In this document: positions 7,401-10,136 of the stretch, piece after piece
Layout: each line of letters opens with the position of its first letter
How positions within the stretch are numbered: position 1 is the stretch's first letter
Source: Anaerolineae bacterium
GTDB taxonomy: Bacteria > Chloroflexota > Anaerolineae > B4-G1 > SLSP01
NCBI GenBank assembly: GCA_016927095.1
Contig: JAFGNI010000776.1
Span: 1-10,136, forward strand
Direction: 5' to 3'
DNA length: 10,136 nt
The notes under the pieces: model-generated
Databases searched by the model: none
What the model was told of the DNA's origin: nothing
Seen by the model: the letters and a program-made list of their open reading frames with translations, nothing else
Translations under genes and position numbers: made by a program

Positions 7401-7748
7401 GCGCCTGCCTGGCTCCAGGCACAAGCGGAGGCAGAGGGATTCCTGCATTGGGAGTTGGCGTTCCCCGAGGTGCGCACAGCCTCGTCGGGCAGCGCCCGTC
7501 CCGAACGGTGCTCATGGGACGGAACTGCGGGATTCGACCTCGTGCTGGGCAACCCGCCGTGGGTTGTGACAACAGACGAAGCCGTGGAGCGCTACATCGG
7601 CTCACGGTTCGCGCAGCCGGGCGGCGGCGAAGTCAACGTGCATCACGCCTATATGGCGCTGGCGCGCAGACTTCTGCCGGCCGAGGGCGGGCGTACGTAC
7701 TATGTGCTGTCCCGCGAGTGGCTGACGTCGCCCGTGGGAGCGGTCTAG
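4473..7748 (+). CDS. A2: second degenerate type IIG / Eco57I-like N6-adenine methyltransferase protein, paralogue of A1
   Basis: This 1091-residue protein has the same order of domains as A1. A helical leader and beta-rich domain occupy about 22-117 (YAPGRAYRVGERL). A winged-helix-like part spans about 130-195 (LASDPRFITLYYRNGEF). The nuclease-like domain ends in WGVLTNGRSWRLF (388-400), and the helical domain includes LPAIAGGFISYR and LLPVDDPDF. The core has motif I DPAMGSGAF (754-762) and motif IV NPPW (1027-1030), both intact by eye. The motif II acidic residue is replaced (GVA, A841), the nuclease E-x-K reads E336-V-I338, and motif X is reduced to LPDYVV (682-687). An Arg-rich helix (about 715-745) directly precedes motif I. 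The protein ends about 60 residues after motif IV, at nearly the same point as A1, so no target-recognition domain is present. It is 100 residues longer than A1, partly because of a longer leader and linkers. It could form a composite active site with A1; this is inference. Confidence 0.8.
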   Translation: MSLRTPQKELERTGQAASGTWVDPDRLAEHIRRTNQPVPLQELARQAVRAHWVDDSSHRIYAPGRAYRVGERLRLLDGRLGDVVAVGDGVNDIQGAFKVLTIHLAHREKLQLAAEVAGAVQDATPNEVSDDAVEQVLAEQGQDVVRDVRQVLASDPRFITLYYRNGEFGCLREFFPPMSPDVLDAAVALLLDAYFDQIQVSRVTASAGEDLDEGPRRGSSRSVEALFSTDPFEEAIADFPETRQAEEAVSRQFETVHALWEHAERFGATWDASQMARNFVQPLFRALGWSTVTLSALSGASEGVYALCIDDTAAAELFMDDGVNRPFARRVPALAEVIAWDWALDQTALPAEPERPRGREAMEREPSVGPLAPGHQLIGEMRRVGARWGVLTNGRSWRLFSAEASSVARTFYELDLSTIFSGLAVGTRPGLEQWQAFQRWWLLFRQSSYTTGSDGRCLVERLRLRIPRDEVRARELLRERLLGVALPAIAGGFISYRHQRLGIAQETPATLQVVHRASVLLATRLLLTLIAEARGLLPVDDPDFRPYSLTAQGHWAVERMSRGLPLSSGVYTTPRYDLVVALLHRLSKGDPEKSVPGYGRQLFDPGENEDHGFLERTHLSDEAVGRALDALYRSVDYSALDARDLIAVCGEMIGTRLVLVDAEGSQVVITREGAPRTVADDLPDYVVATSAGQAVAPVLEARGRAFEAAMDRVVKLRRSLRRALDRRRRAALYAEWESAAREARRTLLTIRACDPAMGSGAFLLGVADALTDGIIAVLQAYHTAHRDVPRDWNPVYKLIDDVRRDIIDELERRGLTADVGALNDASLLSRLVVERALFGVAPDRAAVEVAKAAFWLHTFIPGMPVSYLQHHLRVGNAVLGADLAQVALDLGLPDLPQEVAARASQLYPLTERVDTTLLDVQWSAGQAAEVDETLRPYRLLFDMVVSAALGDAEAAAALQSLAGERAGPWPEAITTMAPAWLQAQAEAEGFLHWELAFPEVRTASSGSARPERCSWDGTAGFDLVLGNPPWVVTTDEAVERYIGSRFAQPGGGEVNVHHAYMALARRLLPAEGGRTYYVLSREWLTSPVGAV

Positions 7749-7750
7749 CT

Positions 7751-8905
7751 GTGGACGACCCGGACGCCCACAGGTCGGTTGGTGCCAGCGTGCCATCACC
7801 TGCATCGCCACAGATGACTCGCTACCGGGCATACGGGGCGTTCTACGAACGCTACTGGTCACGGCTCTTTGGCGTGACGGATGCAGACCTCGACTTGCTT
7901 GCCGACACAATCCGATCAGAGGTTCAGGCAACGGGGCAGGCGACGCACCTTACGAATCTCGTGCGTGCTGTGGTGACCTCACGGCTCAATCAGGGGCCTC
8001 GTCTCAACAGCACGCCCGCGCAGGATACCAAGGTGGCCAACCCCCTGGTCCGCAGGTGGGATCCTGAGGCCTCGTGGGCGGTTGGGGATCGGGCAATCTT
8101 CGTCGTGCCTGATCTTGACCGTGTCCGCGGGTTCGCTCCGTGGCTTGGCGGAATCGTACAGGTCGGCAGCAGCCATGTCCTGGCTCGGATCGATGGTCGA
8201 GGTGCTCCGGAGGTCTACGCGCTGGGCCCGGTCGCTCGCAGCCAGTCGGTGCCGCCGCCCGAGTCCCATCTGGCAGGTCTGGCTGACAGTGACGATATTG
8301 GCTCCTGCGCCGACGAGGTCATCTGGCGCTTCGGCACCGTCGTGGTCGGCCGCTTGTTGGGGGCTATGAAGGCCGACAGCCGGTTCGTGGAGCTCGAGGG
8401 TCTCTGGTTGCTGCGCGATCTTTGCAGGCGACCGCGCGATCAGGAGCTTGCCTCAGCAGCGCGCGCGCTGTTCGATCAACAGGCGCCATCTCTGACCCTC
8501 GATAGCATGCTGTCGCGCGCGAGCGCGGGTGCTCAGGTCGCAGTTGTGGAGCGTTTCGGCTGGGCTCTGGCGCTCGAGGAGCGCTCGGACACTTTCGTGT
8601 GCGTTTCTATGCTCCCGCAGTCCCGATGGGCGCTGGCAGGCCCGCCGCCGGTGCCGCTCATTGCGCGACGCACAGCTTACGATCCGGAGTCGTTTGTCAT
8701 CCTCTGCACTCCCGGCGAGACGCTGTCGCCGGCGGTGGCTCGAAGGCTGTGGGACTGCGGGCTTCTCTACGCCGCTCTAGGTGCGTCCGGTGCATTGCCT
8801 GAGTCTATAGATCGTCAGGCCACGGCACTTGAGACAGTAGCAGAGCCGGAGCCGGGCTCTGCGCGAGCGGCGTGGTGGCGCCGGCTCTCCCTGAGCCGGC
8901 ACTAG
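7751..8905 (+). CDS. B2: second small partner protein, paralogue of B1, function unknown
   Basis: The GTG at 7751 starts 2 bases after the A2 stop and gives 384 residues. GGGAG at 7736-7740, 10 bases upstream, supports it. The frame is open further upstream, but there it only shadows A2. An in-frame ATG at 7814 has no ribosome site. Residues about 40-80 are the helical leader, and 100-158 the beta-rich domain (RRWDPEASWAVGDRAIFVV), closely matching B1 (LWDPADAWHVGDRALFAV). Residues about 187-245 are winged-helix-like (MKADSRFVELEGLWLLRDL), and 248-300 a possible second unit ending in SRWALAGPPP. Then comes YDPESFVILCTPGETLSP, shared with B1. A tail of about 40 residues beyond B1's end is rich in Ala, Glu and Arg and looks disordered. 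No signal peptide, membrane segment or catalytic motif is seen. It probably acts as a partner of A2, by position and by shared N-terminal fold; the function itself is unknown. Confidence 0.75.
   Translation: MDDPDAHRSVGASVPSPASPQMTRYRAYGAFYERYWSRLFGVTDADLDLLADTIRSEVQATGQATHLTNLVRAVVTSRLNQGPRLNSTPAQDTKVANPLVRRWDPEASWAVGDRAIFVVPDLDRVRGFAPWLGGIVQVGSSHVLARIDGRGAPEVYALGPVARSQSVPPPESHLAGLADSDDIGSCADEVIWRFGTVVVGRLLGAMKADSRFVELEGLWLLRDLCRRPRDQELASAARALFDQQAPSLTLDSMLSRASAGAQVAVVERFGWALALEERSDTFVCVSMLPQSRWALAGPPPVPLIARRTAYDPESFVILCTPGETLSPAVARRLWDCGLLYAALGASGALPESIDRQATALETVAEPEPGSARAAWWRRLSLSRH
8880..8900. terminator. Hairpin at the convergent gene ends, possible bidirectional terminator
   Basis: GCCGGCTC (8880-8887) and GAGCCGGC (8893-8900) form a perfect 8-bp GC-rich stem with a 5-base loop. 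It lies at the 3' end of B2 and right beside the overlapping stop codons. There is no T run on either side, so any termination would not be of the classical intrinsic kind. A second small stem, AGAGCC/GGCTCT, lies at 8842-8860. Confidence 0.4.
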
Positions 8906-10116
8906 GGCAGGTAGCGCCGAGCAGCTGCGTCGTGTAGCCACTCGCGCGCGACCCACAAGGCATCATCGCGTGAGAGCCATCCCTGCCTGACCTGCGTATG
9001 CAGGAAGTCGGCCAGCAGCCATTTGACGAGCACGATCTTGCCGTAACACCATTCGATGCAGCGCGCATCCGATGCTACGATCGCGCTCTTTGAGGCGGGG
9101 ACGGCCTCGATCCGTGCCTGCATCGCCGCGACATAGGTGCTGGCGCGGAAATTGTACCACCAGAGCCCCCCGAGGTGCACGTTCGGATAGATTCGGGCGA
9201 CCTGTGCAGCGGCCATATTGTCCGTGGGCGCGCCAATGACAAGCTCAAAGCCACAGGCATAGCGCTCGAAAAGCGGGTAGAGATCGGTGATGCGGCGCGG
9301 ACTGTCCACCGCCATCGAGGTGCGCGGGCTGACGTCACGCTCGACGCCCAAGAAGAGCTGGGCGAACATCCCGTGTTCAGCCAGCGCCTCGAAGAGCACG
9401 TGCGACATGGCGGCTTCCGCCTGCCATGGCGCCCAGGGCTGTCCACCAAGGGTGTCCATGAGCGCGACGGCCGGTTTGCCCATCGCCTCGAAAGGCTCGG
9501 CTGACACCCGCATGCCGCGGATGCCGTTCGCCTTCAGGGCGGCGACCTCGCTGCGTGCGGCCTCGCGCGCTGCGTCAATCTCGACTGTCGGATCCGAGGA
9601 CGCCAGAACGCGTGCCAGCCAGGTGGCCTGGTCCCTCCACGTCGGAACGGCAACGCCAACGCCGGCGAGCCCGGGGAAGTCGGCTTCGGCGAGCGCGTTG
9701 ACAGCGATATGGCGGATGGCGAGCCGATCGACCACTGACTGAGCCCACTCGGGTTTCCCGGCGTGCTCGCGGATCGCCCGATCGAGCGTCTTAATGCGAT
9801 CCGAGGTACACAGACCGGCCTTGTCGGTGAGTGGATGTCCGTAAAGGTCGCGGCAAATGGTGCGCACGATCAGGTGCCAATGGGTGTTGCGGGCGGCGTT
9901 GAACGCGTGCACGAACGCCTCACGGCGCGCCGCCTCGCCGAGGTGAGGTGCGTCGAGCGGATAGCCCACGGACCAGAGTTCCTGCTGGAACCAGAAATAG
10001 TGCGCGATGTCCCAGAAGGTCTGCGCGGGAATCGACACACCGGGCATATTGAGGTGGGTATGTGTGTCGAAGACCGGCAATTCAGCGACAGCCTCACGCC
10101 ACTCGTTCCGTTTCAT
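8902..10116 (-). CDS. Uronate isomerase-like amidohydrolase superfamily protein
   Basis: This 404-residue protein belongs to the metal-dependent TIM-barrel amidohydrolases and most resembles uronate isomerase (UxaC), which interconverts aldo- and keto-hexuronates such as glucuronate and fructuronate in the cytoplasm. What is seen: FDTHTHL near the N-terminus (H19 and H21, the metal-binding HxH), then NTHWHLIVRTICRDLYG, resembling the UxaC region after the first lid. Further on come HLGGLWWYNF (314-323) and SDARCIEWCYGK with D350, the likely metal-binding or catalytic Asp, matching the 'TDSR' of UxaC. It is shorter than the usual uronate isomerase (about 470 residues), and the C-terminal RHEYFRR-like stretch is replaced, so it is probably a divergent subfamily and the substrate is uncertain. 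The start ATG (10116-10114) has AGGAG 9 bases upstream. It converges on B2 and appears unrelated to it. Confidence 0.75.
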   Translation of the reverse strand: MKRNEWREAVAELPVFDTHTHLNMPGVSIPAQTFWDIAHYFWFQQELWSVGYPLDAPHLGEAARREAFVHAFNAARNTHWHLIVRTICRDLYGHPLTDKAGLCTSDRIKTLDRAIREHAGKPEWAQSVVDRLAIRHIAVNALAEADFPGLAGVGVAVPTWRDQATWLARVLASSDPTVEIDAAREAARSEVAALKANGIRGMRVSAEPFEAMGKPAVALMDTLGGQPWAPWQAEAAMSHVLFEALAEHGMFAQLFLGVERDVSPRTSMAVDSPRRITDLYPLFERYACGFELVIGAPTDNMAAAQVARIYPNVHLGGLWWYNFRASTYVAAMQARIEAVPASKSAIVASDARCIEWCYGKIVLVKWLLADFLHTQVRQGWLSRDDALWVAREWLHDAAARRYLP

Positions 10117-10125
10117 CTCGTCGTG

Positions 10126-10130
10126 CTCCT
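10126..10130 (-). promoter_or_regulatory. Ribosome binding site of the uronate isomerase-like gene
   Basis: On the minus strand AGGAG stands 9 bases before the ATG at 10116 and supports that start. The promoter lies beyond the window or upstream in an operon that cannot be seen here. Confidence 0.6.
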
Positions 10131-10136
10131 CTCCCC

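Noticed and set aside
7235..7750. Upstream extension of B2 over the end of A2
   Set aside because: Here A2 carries the conserved NPPW region in another frame, while the extension has no family motif. A ribosome site and GTG at 7751 give a sensible start.
446..8905. Calling the block a BREX or DISARM system or an active type IIG restriction system
   Set aside because: The large proteins resemble the methyltransferases of these systems, but the window holds none of the other core genes. The nuclease and methyltransferase motifs are also degenerate and the target-recognition part is absent.
446..8905. Recent duplication by a mobile element
   Set aside because: The copies are too diverged at the DNA level to be recent, and no terminal repeats, target duplications or transposase remnants are visible at the borders.
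1..10136. CRISPR array, tRNA, rRNA or riboswitch
   Set aside because: No spaced direct repeats of CRISPR type or cloverleaf sequences were noticed on either strand, and gaps between genes are under 90 bases.

Overview
The window is GC-rich bacterial DNA with strong Shine-Dalgarno sites (AGGGAGGT occurs twice) and dense coding, with no RNA gene, transposase or CRISPR array. The phylum cannot be fixed from the sequence. A Chloroflexota-like or other GC-rich environmental bacterium is only a guess from gene style.

Layout. (1) 1-360 is the 3' end of a branched-chain amino-acid-type ABC transporter substrate-binding protein. (2) 361-445 is a short gap with a good promoter (TTGCCT-17-TATACT). (3) 446-8905 is a block of four same-strand genes, A1-B1-A2-B2. 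A1 (446-3421) and A2 (4473-7748) are large proteins built like type IIG / Eco57I / PglX-type N6-adenine methyltransferases. B1 (3433-4395) and B2 (7751-8905) are small proteins of unknown function. A1 and A2 are paralogues, and so are B1 and B2, so the block is a tandem duplication of an A-B gene pair. A second promoter-like region with three GTAAY repeats spaced exactly 11 bp lies between the two units (4392-4445). (4) 8902-10116, on the minus strand, is a uronate isomerase-like amidohydrolase that converges on B2; the two stop codons overlap in one CTAG and a hairpin sits beside them.

The A-B block is the notable content. All four proteins share an N-terminal module: a helical leader, then a small beta-rich domain with the pattern 'P-G/A-x-x-Y/W-x-V-G-E/D-R', then a winged-helix-like stretch. 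The B proteins look like free-standing versions of this module with an added C-terminal domain. Both A proteins keep the SAM-binding motif I (DPAMGTGTF / DPAMGSGAF) but have lost the apparent N-terminal nuclease residues and the usual motif X. Both also stop just after motif IV, without the rest of the methyltransferase fold or a target-recognition domain. The remaining defects are complementary: A1 has an intact motif II Asp but SPPM at motif IV, while A2 has NPPW at motif IV but Ala for the motif II Asp. My inference is that A1/B1 and A2/B2 work together as a heteromeric, possibly non-restricting, SAM- and DNA-binding machine, perhaps derived from a defence system. No helicase, ATPase, active nuclease or other effector is visible in the window, so the function is unknown.
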